A stretch of DNA of 56,825 bases from Paludibacteraceae bacterium (GCA_017456885.1 JAFTIM010000003.1:1-56825); one strand, 5' to 3'; positions 10,588-19,223 are shown, counted from the first letter of the stretch. A program made the numbers and translations. Notes: generated by a model from the letters alone, not told the origin.

Positions 10588-11154
10588 TTATAAATAAAGC
10601 TTGTTTTGAGCAATATAGGTTGCCACTTCGTGTGGTACAAGGTGTGCTATTGAGCGTCCCTGTTGGCAACGTTGGCGTATTTCGGTAGAAGAAACATCGA
10701 ATAGCGGAGCTTCTGTTCGAACGATATTCGGATGCGAAAATGTGGCTCGTTCTCCGTGACGCGGATAAACGTAAATGATATGCTGATCGATAATGCTTTG
10801 GTAGTCTTTCCAATGAGTAAAAACAGCCAAATTGTCCTCGCCGATAACGAGCGAAAATTGTATGTCGGGATATTGTTTGGTTAGGGCGTGGAGCGTGTCG
10901 ATTGTGTAATTGGGTTTTGGTAACAAACATTCAATATCGCAAATCTTAAATTGTGAATTGTTTGCAATGGCACGTTGCAACATGGCTAATCGCATTTGGT
11001 CGGATGTCTGCTTTTTATCCGTTTTAAGCGGATTTTGCGGAGAGAGTAGAAACCAAAGTTCGTCGATGTTTGTGGCTTGTACCATATAGTTGGCTATGGC
11101 TAAATGCCCGTTATGAATCGGGTCGAACGACCCACCAAAGAGTGCGACTTTCAT
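10588..11154 (-). CDS. nadD: Nicotinate-nucleotide adenylyltransferase
   Basis: It adenylates nicotinate mononucleotide to deamido-NAD in NAD synthesis. The 188-residue protein opens with the nucleotidyltransferase signature GGSFDPIHNGHL (residues 7-18; HxGH is the ATP-binding motif) and ends with SSTEIRQR, the second conserved motif. Its ATG overlaps the stop of coaD by 4 bases (ATGA), so the two related enzymes are translationally coupled. In many Bacteroidales nadD instead follows yicC and gmk; here yicC lies 39 kb away and gmk is not in the window. Confidence 0.95.
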   Translation of the reverse strand: MKVALFGGSFDPIHNGHLAIANYMVQATNIDELWFLLSPQNPLKTDKKQTSDQMRLAMLQRAIANNSQFKICDIECLLPKPNYTIDTLHALTKQYPDIQFSLVIGEDNLAVFTHWKDYQSIIDQHIIYVYPRHGERATFSHPNIVRTEAPLFDVSSTEIRQRCQQGRSIAHLVPHEVATYIAQNKLYL

Positions 11155-11603
11155 TTCGTTTCGGGTAAAAAATCGGTAATGTCTTTGCCAAATGCTTGTA
11201 GCTCGCGTACCAATGACGACGAGATGTTCACTTTGTCGGTTTCTGCAAAGAGAACCACCGTTTCGATGCCTGTAAGCAGCCGATTGACGTCCGCCATTTG
11301 CAGTTCGTAGTCGAAATCTTTCATTGTGCGTACGCCACGTAGTATGAAATCGGCACCCACCTGCTTGGCAAAATCAACCGTCAGCGTTTCGTATGTTTGT
11401 ACCGACACACGAGGGTTTTTTGAATACAATTCCGCGATTTGCAAGGCTCGTTCCTCCTCCGATTGTTCTACCTGCTTTTCGCTGTTTCTGCCAATGGCGA
11501 TTATAATCGTATCGAAGAGTTTCAATCCGCGTTCTACAATGCGTTGATGTCCGCGTGTAAAAGGATTGAATGAGCCGGGAAATATGGCAATGCGTTTTTT
11601 CAT
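11151..11603 (-). CDS. coaD: Phosphopantetheine adenylyltransferase
   Basis: It joins 4'-phosphopantetheine and ATP to dephospho-CoA, the penultimate step of coenzyme A synthesis. The family signature appears at once (AIFPGSFNPFTRGH, residues 5-18) and SSSLVREL near the end is the second ATP-binding motif. The reading frame is open 30 codons further upstream, but that extension lies inside the preceding gene and is unlike CoaD; the ATG at 11603 gives the standard 150 residues. Both ends overlap neighbours by 4 bases (ATGA). Confidence 0.96.
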   Translation of the reverse strand: MKKRIAIFPGSFNPFTRGHQRIVERGLKLFDTIIIAIGRNSEKQVEQSEEERALQIAELYSKNPRVSVQTYETLTVDFAKQVGADFILRGVRTMKDFDYELQMADVNRLLTGIETVVLFAETDKVNISSSLVRELQAFGKDITDFLPETK

Positions 11604-12238
11604 AGTCTCTTTTCGAGTGCATTGTCGTAGAACGTGCGCCGAAGTGCCTTGTCGATGACAATGTTTTGATAGTGCTGCGTTTGCAGGTCGCACGCATACA
11701 TCGACTGTATTTGCGATACGAATAATTTGCTGTAACGCAGTCGTTTACCGTATTGCAATTCGGCAATTTGGTCGATGGCGTTTGTGATGTCCACATCGCC
11801 TATCTCTTCTTGGGTGAAAATATACAACCCGAATTCGGCAAACTCGCCGTAAAAACCGCTGGTAACTTTGCCCACCTTGCTGCTGATGATGCGGCGCATG
11901 GGGTGTGCCAGCGCCCAATAGTTGTACTCCAACGAGCCTACCCAGCCTTCGTTGTCGAGGCCGTAGGCGTAGCCGTTGCGGCGTATATCGCGAAAATCTT
12001 CACTCTCCACATCGGTTATTGGTTTGCCGGCTATTTCGTTAATCAGAGCGTGAGCCACGTTTTTGTTCTCGCGAATGGCGCGCGTAACCTCGATGCCGAT
12101 GCTGCCGTCGGGCGACTGCAGGTCGGGGCGGTCGGCATTGACGAGCGAAGCGTACTGCCCGCCAAACAAGGTCTCGAGCGATATTTTGGCGTACCGCTCA
12201 AAAAAACAGGTATCGAATGTGCGTGGTTGTTTGTGCAT
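11600..12238 (-). CDS. Uncharacterised protein, possible nuclease-fold, coupled to coaD
   Basis: I do not recognise this 212-residue protein. The ATG at 12238 (MHKQPRTF) is preferred over one 14 codons upstream because the extra residues look like leader sequence. It has no signal peptide or membrane segment. A segment near residues 38-55 (ADRPDLQSPDGSIGIEVT) has the spacing of an acidic residue and an ExT motif that recalls PD-(D/E)xK nuclease folds; this is weak pattern matching. The gene is visibly GC-rich (one 60-base line, 12121-12180, is 40/60 GC) compared with neighbours. Its stop overlaps the coaD start by 4 bases, so it is first gene of the coaD-nadD transcript. Confidence 0.7.
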   Translation of the reverse strand: MHKQPRTFDTCFFERYAKISLETLFGGQYASLVNADRPDLQSPDGSIGIEVTRAIRENKNVAHALINEIAGKPITDVESEDFRDIRRNGYAYGLDNEGWVGSLEYNYWALAHPMRRIISSKVGKVTSGFYGEFAEFGLYIFTQEEIGDVDITNAIDQIAELQYGKRLRYSKLFVSQIQSMYACDLQTQHYQNIVIDKALRRTFYDNALEKRL

Positions 12239-12280
12239 TTCGACCGAAAAACTTTTGCAAAAGTACAGAATTTCTACCAA

Positions 12281-12319
12281 AAAAGAAAATCTCCCTAAGT
12301 CAGGGAACTTAGAGAGATT
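12281..12319 (-). terminator. Terminator of the FISUMP-like lipoprotein gene
   Basis: AATCTCCCTAAGT (12288-12300) and ACTTAGAGAGATT (12307-12319) pair with one mismatch; read on the minus strand the hairpin is followed by a T-rich tract (12281-12287 region). It ends the gene at 12345-13238. Confidence 0.7.
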
Positions 12320-12344
12320 CTCAATAGAAAATACTTTTAACGTA

Positions 12345-13238
12345 TCAATTACATACAGGACGTATAGGCATTGCTTGGCATCTGCCCATATTAATCGTGT
12401 AACAAGTTATTTCGCCTTCGTATTCACTTGCAAAGAGGCGGATGGCAGAGCTTTCATCGCTTAATGTGGAACTCCATATACAAACCCAAGAATCTACTCT
12501 ATCGCGCGTGTTTTCATAACGATAGCCCGAAGCAGGAATGAAAATAGAGTTGCCATTTACTTTACTTGTAAATTTAATACCACATTTATCATTTCTTAAT
12601 TCCCAAGATAAATCGCAGCCTGCTATTAATTCGTTAATTTGTTCCGCTGAAGGAGTAAACCATTTGTTTTTGGTACGTAACATTGTAACATCATCTTCAG
12701 GGAGAAGGCTTGTTAATTTATCTTCATCATTATATTTCAAATATTTACCATCAGCATAGAAGGAATAATTTTCCCAGAAGTAAGATGTTTTTGTTTCGCT
12801 TTCTCCCCAAGCATAGTAATTTCCATAATCTTCGGGATTTTGGGCTCCTATATTACATGTAGCCCATTTTAGACCACTTGATAAGCCTAAATCAACGGCT
12901 TCGAATTTTTCAGCCCATTGAGCGTACAAAGTCATGTTTTCTACGATAGGTGTTGAAAAATCAAATTCGTTTGTACCTGCTTTGTCTGTACTCCAATTGT
13001 AGAAATCAAAACCCGAACGACTTGGATCTTCCGGTTTAGTTACAGTCTTGTTGCGTTCTACTTCTATGGTTTTATACATTCCACCATTTTCATAATTAAG
13101 ATCAAATGAAACGGTACATCCGTCTATCACAGGGTTACTTGGATCATTCGGTTCATTCGGCTCATTATCGTTCTTTTTACAACTTACGACTATAAGTGCC
13201 ATTAAAAATAATCTCATTAAAAATTTAATGCTTTTCAT
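12345..13238 (-). CDS. Lipoprotein with InlB B-repeat and FISUMP-like domain
   Basis: The 297-residue product has a lipoprotein signal (LMALIVVSC, lipidated Cys at about 20) followed by a flexible N/P/E-rich spacer. Residues about 43-112 form one Listeria-Bacteroides (InlB B) repeat (GFDFYNWSTDKAG, TLYAQW). The rest matches the Fibrobacter succinogenes major paralogous type domain common in Bacteroidales surface proteins (VDLGLSSGLKWATCNIG, YGNYYAWGE, FTPSAEQINELI, WSSTL). The exact role of that domain is unknown; it is usually found on cell-surface proteins. Monocistronic, with a terminator after it. Confidence 0.85.
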   Translation of the reverse strand: MKSIKFLMRLFLMALIVVSCKKNDNEPNEPNDPSNPVIDGCTVSFDLNYENGGMYKTIEVERNKTVTKPEDPSRSGFDFYNWSTDKAGTNEFDFSTPIVENMTLYAQWAEKFEAVDLGLSSGLKWATCNIGAQNPEDYGNYYAWGESETKTSYFWENYSFYADGKYLKYNDEDKLTSLLPEDDVTMLRTKNKWFTPSAEQINELIAGCDLSWELRNDKCGIKFTSKVNGNSIFIPASGYRYENTRDRVDSWVCIWSSTLSDESSAIRLFASEYEGEITCYTINMGRCQAMPIRPVCN

Positions 13239-13590
13239 AAAATTTTGTTTTTTTATTTATTATCCTACTCACTTTCGGCTTTTCGGTTACTCCGTTGTAC
13301 CAAGAGATGTGAATTTTACGTACATAAAAAGAGCGTGGTACTTAAAGTATCCCCGCTAGCAAAAGGTATTGGCGTAACCCACGTCCACGAAGATAAGTTA
13401 AGCCCACGCCTTAACGTGAGCATTTTTCACTTATCTTTTTCGGACTAAAAATCGCCAAATTTTATTGCTAGAAAAAGATAGCTAAAACGCTATTTCCAAA
13501 AATTTCAAGATGTACGTATCAACCACGCTTTATATCCGGTTCGTAAAAATCAAGGTTTTAAGGGTTAAACAATCTATTTTTCTATTTCTA
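13239..13590. other. 352-base gene-free spacer with a hairpin
   Basis: No convincing gene lies between the lipoprotein start and the glmM stop. A hairpin is visible: AAGATAAGT (13390-13398) pairs with ACTTATCTT (13429-13437), and within it CACG (13404-13407) can pair with CGTG (13415-13418). The short open frame at 13245-13448 has no recognisable features. The spacer must hold the lipoprotein promoter and the end of the glmM transcript. Confidence 0.5.
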
Positions 13591-14982
13591 TTAAATATTT
13601 GCAATGCGCCGTATTTCGTCCATGATGGCGTGGGCAAAGCGGTCGGCCTGCTCGCGCGTGGGTGCTTCGCTGTAGATGCGGATGATGGGTTCGGTGTTCG
13701 ACTTGCGCAGATGCACCCAACCTTGCGGAAAGTCGATTTTCACGCCGTCCTCGTCGTTTATTTTGAACTGTTTGTAACAGCCTTTTATCACGCACAACAC
13801 GCCGTCCACATCGATGGTGGGCGTCAGTTGTATCTTGTTTTTCGAGATGAAATAGTTCGGGTACGACTTGCGCAGTTCGGACACGGTTTTGCCCGATTTG
13901 GCCAAGTGCGTGAGGAACAGGGCAATGCCCACGAGCGCATCGCGTCCGTAGTGCGAGGCAGGGTAGATGACACCGCCGTTGCCTTCGCCGCCAATCACGG
14001 CGTTGGTGGCTTTCATTTTGGCCACCACATTCACCTCGCCCACGGCGGCGGCGTTGTATTGGCAGCCGTATTTTGCGGTTACGTCGCTCAGTGCGCGGGT
14101 CGAACTCAGGTTTGAAACGGTGTTGCCTTTGGTGTGTTGCAGCACATAGTCGGCCACCGACACCAGCGTATATTCCTCGCCGAACATCTCGCCGTTTTCG
14201 CAGATGATGGCCAACCGATCGACGTCGGGGTCAACCACAAAACCGACATCGGCTTTCTTCTCTTTGATGAGTTGCGCTATGTCGCCCAAATGTTCGGGCA
14301 GCGGCTCGGGGTTGTGCGGAAAATGTCCGTTCGGCTCGCAGTAGAGCGGCTCTATCTGCTCCACGCCGAGTGCTTTGAGCAGTTGCGGAATGGCAATGCC
14401 GCCTACGGAGTTTACGCAGTCGCACGCCACGCGGAAGTTGGCTTTGCGAATGGCTTCCACATCGACCAAATCGAGTTTCAGCACGCTTTCGATGTGGCGC
14501 GTGGTGAGGTCGTCGCGTTTGGTGAGTGTGCCAATGGTGTCCACGTCGGCATAGGTGATGTCGCCACGTTCGGCAATGGCGAGCATGGCTTCGCCTTCGG
14601 CTTTGTTCAGAAATTCGCCGCGCTCGTTCAGCAGTTTCAAGGCGTTCCATTGTTTGGGATTGTGGCTGGCGGTGAGTATGATGCCGCCGTCGGCCTGCTC
14701 CATCGTTACGGCGAGTTCGGTGGTCGGTGTCGATGCCAACCCGATGTTGACAACGTCGCAACCGCAGCCGAGCAGTGTGCCGACAACCAAGTGATTGACC
14801 ATCTCGCCGGAGATGCGTGCGTCGCGCCCGACAACCACTTTGCAACGCTGTTTGTTGCGATACGATTTGAGCCAGGTGGCGTAAGCCGCCGAAAATTTGA
14901 CCACGTCGATGGGCGAAAGTCCATCGCCTGCCGCACCGCCAATGGTGCCGCGTATGCCTGAAATGCTTTTAATGAGTGTCAT
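13591..14982 (-). CDS. glmM: Phosphoglucosamine mutase
   Basis: Predicted to convert glucosamine-6-phosphate to glucosamine-1-phosphate for UDP-GlcNAc, the root of peptidoglycan and lipid A. The 463-residue alpha-D-phosphohexomutase has SGIRGT at the N-terminus, the phospho-serine loop TASHNPKQWNALK (about 104-116), the metal loop DPDVDRLA (about 249-256), the sugar-binding GEGNGGVIYP (about 335) and the phosphate-binding RKSNTEPIIR loop near 430. The GEGNGG form is the archaeal/Bacteroidota version rather than E. coli GEEQSGH, so phosphomannomutase or phosphoglucomutase activity cannot be excluded. GC content is clearly higher than nearby genes (sample lines 36-38 of 60). Last gene of the thrA transcript. 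Confidence 0.9.
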   Translation of the reverse strand: MTLIKSISGIRGTIGGAAGDGLSPIDVVKFSAAYATWLKSYRNKQRCKVVVGRDARISGEMVNHLVVGTLLGCGCDVVNIGLASTPTTELAVTMEQADGGIILTASHNPKQWNALKLLNERGEFLNKAEGEAMLAIAERGDITYADVDTIGTLTKRDDLTTRHIESVLKLDLVDVEAIRKANFRVACDCVNSVGGIAIPQLLKALGVEQIEPLYCEPNGHFPHNPEPLPEHLGDIAQLIKEKKADVGFVVDPDVDRLAIICENGEMFGEEYTLVSVADYVLQHTKGNTVSNLSSTRALSDVTAKYGCQYNAAAVGEVNVVAKMKATNAVIGGEGNGGVIYPASHYGRDALVGIALFLTHLAKSGKTVSELRKSYPNYFISKNKIQLTPTIDVDGVLCVIKGCYKQFKINDEDGVKIDFPQGWVHLRKSNTEPIIRIYSEAPTREQADRFAHAIMDEIRRIANI

Positions 14983-14994
14983 ATATCAAATGTA

Positions 14995-15531
14995 TTATTT
15001 ATGAAATCGGATAGTTAATTCAAAAAAATAGGGAGTAACGTTGTTTTGAGCTACCGCAAACCCCAAACTTGAAGGAACGATGATTTTGCATAGTGCCCCC
15101 GAGCGTTTCATATAGCTAATGGCTTCAGTCCATGCAAGACACTCGTTGTCAATGCCATAGAGCAATGTCGTGGGGTAGGGGGTGTCTTGTGTTGTCCAAT
15201 ACTCTTCCGTAATGGCGTTTTCGTCCAAGGTTTTCTGTTTATAGCGGATATTGACCTCATCGCCTATGCGAATGGTGTCGCCCGAACCTTTTTCCATTAA
15301 GTTGAAATAAAGTCCCGAAGCGGTCAGCACATATTCGTTGCTTTGAAAAACTGAGTCGGCGGGGAACGCAGTTAATACGGTGATTCCTTCGCGATTGATA
15401 AATTCTTTGATGAGTTTTTCTTGAGCCTTGAGTTGGTCGGCGTATTTTACAGTGTCTTCATCGCACGATGTGGTGAAAACAAGCAAGAATGCAAATAACG
15501 GAATTATAAGTGTTTTTTTCATCTCTTTCAT
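14995..15531 (-). CDS. DUF4827-like lipoprotein (FKBP-type fold)
   Basis: The 178-residue product starts with a lipoprotein signal (LLVFTTSC, Cys about 23). The body resembles the Bacteroidales DUF4827 family, which has an FKBP-like peptidyl-prolyl isomerase fold: GDTIRIGDEVNIRYKQK, a LAWTEAISYMKRSG helix and a final strand FFELTIRF. A true isomerase activity is unproven. Two ATGs are possible (15531 and 15522); the difference is three residues. It sits 3 bases after thrA and 12 before glmM, so all three are probably one operon. Confidence 0.8.
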   Translation of the reverse strand: MKEMKKTLIIPLFAFLLVFTTSCDEDTVKYADQLKAQEKLIKEFINREGITVLTAFPADSVFQSNEYVLTASGLYFNLMEKGSGDTIRIGDEVNIRYKQKTLDENAITEEYWTTQDTPYPTTLLYGIDNECLAWTEAISYMKRSGALCKIIVPSSLGFAVAQNNVTPYFFELTIRFHK

Positions 15532-15534
15532 TTT

Positions 15535-17967
15535 TTAACGAATGTTTGCAATGCTGATAATGTCGGCAAAAACCCCTGCGGCCGTTACGCTTGCACCGGC
15601 ACCGTAACCTTTGATAATCATCGGATACTCGTGATAGCGTTCAGTGGTAATCATAATGATGTTGTTGCTCCCTTCCAAGTCGTAGAAAGGATGATTGAAC
15701 GCCACCTCTTGCAATCCGACTTGACATTTGCCTTCCTCCATTTTTGCCACAAAACGATATTTCATGTTTTTTGCTTCGAGTGCTTGACGCTTGATTTCGA
15801 AATCGTTGTCCAAAGCGGGAATCTCTTTCCAGAAATCGTCCAACGAACCTTCAAAGAACCGTTCGGGAACGAAAAGATTTTTTACCACATCGTCTTGTTC
15901 CACTTTATAGCCGGCTTCGCGTGTGAGAATCACCAGTTTACGAATGACATCTTTTCCGCTTAAGTCGATGCGAGGGTCCGGCTCGGAATAGCGTGCCTCT
16001 TTGGCCATGGCGATGGCTTTGCTGAGCGGAATATCAGCGCTGATGGTGTTGAAAATATAGTTGAGCGTACCCGAAAGCACTGCCTCCATTTTAATGATTC
16101 TGTCGCCCGAATTGATAAGGTTGTTGATGGTGTTGATAATAGGAAGTCCTGCCCCTACATTCGTTTCAAACAGATATTTTACACCATGTTTTAAGGCAAT
16201 GTCTTTTAGTTCGGCATAGTTGTCGTAGGCTGACGAGGCAGCTATTTTGTTGGCAGCCACTACTGAAATATTATGCGAAAGCAAATCTTTGTAGAGTGCT
16301 GCTATATCGGGGCTTGCCGTACAATCGACAAACACCGAGTTGAAGATGTTCATCGATAGAATTTCCGATTTTAGCAATTCGGGGGAGTTGTCTTTTCCCT
16401 CGTCGCTGTGCAATATCTCACGGTAGTTTTCCAGATTTATCCCTTCACGTTTGAAAAGTGCTTTTTTGAAATCGGCAATGCCAACTACGTTGAGTTTCAG
16501 CCTGTTTTTCTGCATCAGTTGTTGTTGCTGCTGTTTGATTTGCTCCAATAGGCTTCCGCCAACTGTACCGATTCCTGCCAAAAAGATATTCAACTCCTGA
16601 TATTCCGATAGGAAGAATGAGTCGTGAATTACGTTGAGTGCTTTCCGCAACGATTTAAGGTCGGTAACAAATGAAATGTTCGTTTCCGAAGCACCTTGAG
16701 CACAAGCAATTACGTTGATACCATTGCGCCCGAGTGTGCCGAATAATTTTCCTGCAATGCCGGGAGTGCGTTTCATGTTTTCGCCTACAATTGCAACGGT
16801 TGCCAAATCGTATTCGGCGGCAATGTTGTTTATCTCACCTTGCTGAATTTCTTCGTCAAACTCCTGCTTCAGCACTTCGACAGCCAATTTGGCATCTGCA
16901 TTTTTTACTGCAAACGAAGTGGTATTTTCCGAAGCTGCTTGCGACACCAAGAAAACGCTGATGCCATTTTTTGCCAAAGCTTTGAATATGCGGTAATTGA
17001 CACCGATAACACCGACCATTCCAAGCCCCTGAACAGTAATCAACGAAGTGTCGTTTATCGACGAGATACCTTTGATGGATTTGTTCGTTTTGTCGCTTTC
17101 GTGAGAAATATAGGTGCCGGGAGCTTCGGGTTTGAAAGTGTTTTTTATGCGAATAGGAATGTTTTTATGATAAACGGGATAAATAGTAGGCGGGTAGAGC
17201 ACTTTTGCACCGAAATTGCAAAGCTCCATGGCCTCTACAAAACTGAGCCGTTCGATGACGTAAGCCGTGTTAATCACTTTCGGATCGGCAGTCATAAATC
17301 CGTCTACATCAGTCCAAATTTCCAATACCGAAGCGTTTAGCGCAGCTGCAATAATAGCTGCCGTGTAGTCCGAACCTCCACGCCCGAGATTGGTAATGTT
17401 GCCGCTTTTTTTGTCGGAGGAGATAAAACCACCACAAACGACACATCGCTTTTCGTTGGCAAATTGCTTACAAATGAGTTGGTTTGTTTCGTTGAAATCG
17501 ACGACGTGTTTTCCGAATTGCGGATTGGTTTTGACAAACGTCGTGGAATCTGCCCAAAAGGCGTCTTCAATTACTTGACTCACAATTACCGACGAAAGTC
17601 GTTCGCCATAGCTGACAATCGTATCCACAATTCTATCCGAAATATCTTTGATAAGGAAAACACCTTTGAATATGTTTTGCAATTCGTCGAGCAATATTCC
17701 GATTTGCCGTTTTACGGCGTCTTGCTTTTCGGGGGCAATGGTTTCACCGATAATGTGATAGTGTTTTTCAGCAATTTCGGCAAATGCCGTTTCGTAAGGT
17801 TCGCCTTGAGCCACCATTTTTGAGGTGGCATATAGTTTGTCGGTAATGCCGCTTAATGCCGATACGACAACCACGATAGGCTCGTTTTGCGACTCGGCTA
17901 TTTTTTTAACTTTTAATATTGCGTTTGCGGAACCTACGGATGTTCCGCCAAATTTTAAAACTTTCAT
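15535..17967 (-). CDS. thrA: Bifunctional aspartate kinase / homoserine dehydrogenase
   Basis: It carries out the first and third steps of the aspartate family: aspartate to aspartyl phosphate, and aspartate semialdehyde to homoserine. The 810-residue protein has the kinase domain first (KFGGTSVGSA, residues 4-13), paired ACT regulatory domains in the middle (about 310-455, GMVGVIGVNYRIF, IAGKLFGTLGRNGINV), and the dehydrogenase C-terminal (GIGTVGGSLLEQI about 470; VAANKIA; ETNVGAGLPIINT). Order and length match E. coli ThrA. The frame is open further upstream, but the ATG at 17967 starts the conserved MKVLKFGG. Aspartate semialdehyde made in this pathway also supplies diaminopimelate, linking it to ddh nearby. 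Confidence 0.97.
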   Translation of the reverse strand: MKVLKFGGTSVGSANAILKVKKIAESQNEPIVVVVSALSGITDKLYATSKMVAQGEPYETAFAEIAEKHYHIIGETIAPEKQDAVKRQIGILLDELQNIFKGVFLIKDISDRIVDTIVSYGERLSSVIVSQVIEDAFWADSTTFVKTNPQFGKHVVDFNETNQLICKQFANEKRCVVCGGFISSDKKSGNITNLGRGGSDYTAAIIAAALNASVLEIWTDVDGFMTADPKVINTAYVIERLSFVEAMELCNFGAKVLYPPTIYPVYHKNIPIRIKNTFKPEAPGTYISHESDKTNKSIKGISSINDTSLITVQGLGMVGVIGVNYRIFKALAKNGISVFLVSQAASENTTSFAVKNADAKLAVEVLKQEFDEEIQQGEINNIAAEYDLATVAIVGENMKRTPGIAGKLFGTLGRNGINVIACAQGASETNISFVTDLKSLRKALNVIHDSFFLSEYQELNIFLAGIGTVGGSLLEQIKQQQQQLMQKNRLKLNVVGIADFKKALFKREGINLENYREILHSDEGKDNSPELLKSEILSMNIFNSVFVDCTASPDIAALYKDLLSHNISVVAANKIAASSAYDNYAELKDIALKHGVKYLFETNVGAGLPIINTINNLINSGDRIIKMEAVLSGTLNYIFNTISADIPLSKAIAMAKEARYSEPDPRIDLSGKDVIRKLVILTREAGYKVEQDDVVKNLFVPERFFEGSLDDFWKEIPALDNDFEIKRQALEAKNMKYRFVAKMEEGKCQVGLQEVAFNHPFYDLEGSNNIIMITTERYHEYPMIIKGYGAGASVTAAGVFADIISIANIR

Positions 17968-18035
17968 TTTGTTGTTGATATGATTAGTGAAAATAGAATA
18001 AAACCTCAAAATTCTTTTGTTTGTTTTTAATTGAA

Positions 18036-18080
18036 TTACCCCCGCCAAGGGGTCGTTTTTTGAGCGGTTAAACTATTCAT
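18036..18080 (-). other. Possible threonine-containing leader peptide of thrA (tentative)
   Basis: A 14-codon frame (18080 to stop at 18036) upstream of thrA encodes three threonines, two adjacent, and overlaps a small CCCC/GGGG hairpin (about 18039-18052). This resembles, weakly, an amino-acid attenuator leader. No T-run terminator follows the hairpin on the minus strand, so the reading is tentative. Confidence 0.2.
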
Positions 18081-18161
18081 ATTTTCATTGTTTTTCGAAA
18101 TGCAATATTACTAAAAAAACGCTATGTGAAGTAATATTTCTGTTTTAAAAAGAGTGAAAAA

Positions 18162-18193
18162 TTTGCTTTTTTGCGGAGAAAAGTGTTATTTTG
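18162..18193 (+). promoter_or_regulatory. Candidate promoter of tRNA-Arg
   Basis: TTTG (18162-18165) and, about 20 bases on, TTATTTTG (18186-18193) approach the Bacteroidota consensus (first base pair TT in place of TA). The mature tRNA starts 24 bases downstream. Confidence 0.4.
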
Positions 18194-18216
18194 CATCGCT
18201 TTTTAAGGCAAAGCAT

Positions 18217-18290
18217 GGTCGAGTAGCTCAGTTGGATAGAGCAACAGCCTTCTAAGCTGTGGGTCTTGGGTTCGAATCCCAACTTGATCA
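18217..18290 (+). tRNA. tRNA-Arg (anticodon TCT)
   Basis: A full cloverleaf can be drawn: 7-bp acceptor stem (GGTCGAG with CTTGATC, two G-T pairs), D stem GCTC/GAGC, anticodon stem ACAGC/GCTGT with loop CTTCTAA, T stem TTGGG/CCCAA with TTCGAAT loop, discriminator A. The anticodon TCT reads AGA. CCA is not encoded. Confidence 0.97.
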
Positions 18291-18292
18291 CA

Positions 18293-18326
18293 AAAAAAAG
18301 AATCAGCAATTGCTGATTCTTTTTTA
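18293..18326. terminator. Bidirectional terminator between tRNA-Arg and ddh
   Basis: A perfect 12-bp palindrome arm (AAGAATCAGCAA at 18298-18309 with TTGCTGATTCTT at 18310-18321) is flanked by A and T runs. It can end the tRNA transcript (+) and the ddh transcript (-). Confidence 0.85.
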
Positions 18327-19223
18327 TTAAACTAATCGTTTGATTAAATCGTTACGATTGCCGTAAACAAAGTCGATAGGAGGAATTTCTATCATCGTAT
18401 AGCAACCTGCCTGCTGCTTGAAAGTCGCTCTGGCACAGGCTACAAGCACTTGACCCGTAAGAGCCGGATTGTTGATGCGCATATTAAATTCAAACAACTG
18501 ATTTTGTGTGCAGCCCGAAACGCCTTTGCGTGTAAGATTTACGCCATGTCCCATATCTTTCAAGGCATCTACATCGCTCACCTGTATGACATGGGTTTCG
18601 TCGTGAACAAAATAAGGATCGTTTTTTATTTGTTGCTCAATTGTAGCGAAATCGTACCCGTCGGCTACTTCGACATACACCATGCGACGATGAATGCTTG
18701 TGCCTAAAGGAATGGTCATCGACAAGGCTGCTTTTACGCCCTCGATGGCTTTTACGGCTACGGTGTGTCCCATGCTCATACCCGGACCGAAATTGGTGTA
18801 TGTAATGCCTTTCGGTGCAATGGCTTCCAATAGCGTACGAACTACGGAATCGCTACCCGGATCCCAACCTGCCGAAACAATAGAAACTGCATTGTGTTGT
18901 TTTGCAATCGGGTCGAGTTCGTTTGTAAGGTCGAGTATTGACGTGTGAATGTCGAAACTATCAACCGTATTGATACCCAATGCTAAAATCTGCTTGGCAA
19001 ATTCAGGTACTTTTCGGGTCGGCGTACACAAAATAGCAACATCGACATCTTGCAAATCCTTTATATCCGTAACAATGGTAATGCCTTCTAATTCTTTTGC
19101 AAGGTTTTCTTTCGAGCGTCTGACAACGCCTGCAATTTCAAAGTCGGGAGCACTCTTCAATGACTCCAATACGGCTTTCCCGACGTTCCCATAGCCTATG
19201 ATGGCTGCACGTTTTTTTGTCAT
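18327..19223 (-). CDS. ddh: meso-Diaminopimelate D-dehydrogenase
   Basis: It makes meso-diaminopimelate directly from tetrahydrodipicolinate, ammonia and NADPH, a one-step bypass of the acylated lysine/DAP routes. The 298-residue protein has the N-terminal dinucleotide fold (AAIIGYGNVGKAVLE, residues 6-20), the family motif SAGWDPGSDSV (about 117-127) and MGHTVAVKAIEGVKAAL in the substrate domain. The product is the cross-linking residue of peptidoglycan and precursor of lysine. A TATCTTTG -7 box reads on the minus strand at 19251-19244. The thrA operon, which feeds the same pathway, lies just beyond the tRNA. Confidence 0.95.
   Translation of the reverse strand: MTKKRAAIIGYGNVGKAVLESLKSAPDFEIAGVVRRSKENLAKELEGITIVTDIKDLQDVDVAILCTPTRKVPEFAKQILALGINTVDSFDIHTSILDLTNELDPIAKQHNAVSIVSAGWDPGSDSVVRTLLEAIAPKGITYTNFGPGMSMGHTVAVKAIEGVKAALSMTIPLGTSIHRRMVYVEVADGYDFATIEQQIKNDPYFVHDETHVIQVSDVDALKDMGHGVNLTRKGVSGCTQNQLFEFNMRINNPALTGQVLVACARATFKQQAGCYTMIEIPPIDFVYGNRNDLIKRLV

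Noticed and set aside
15535-18048. Longer thrA start at 18048 (non-ATG)
   Set aside because: The added 27 residues lie before the conserved MKVLKFGG and have no family counterpart.
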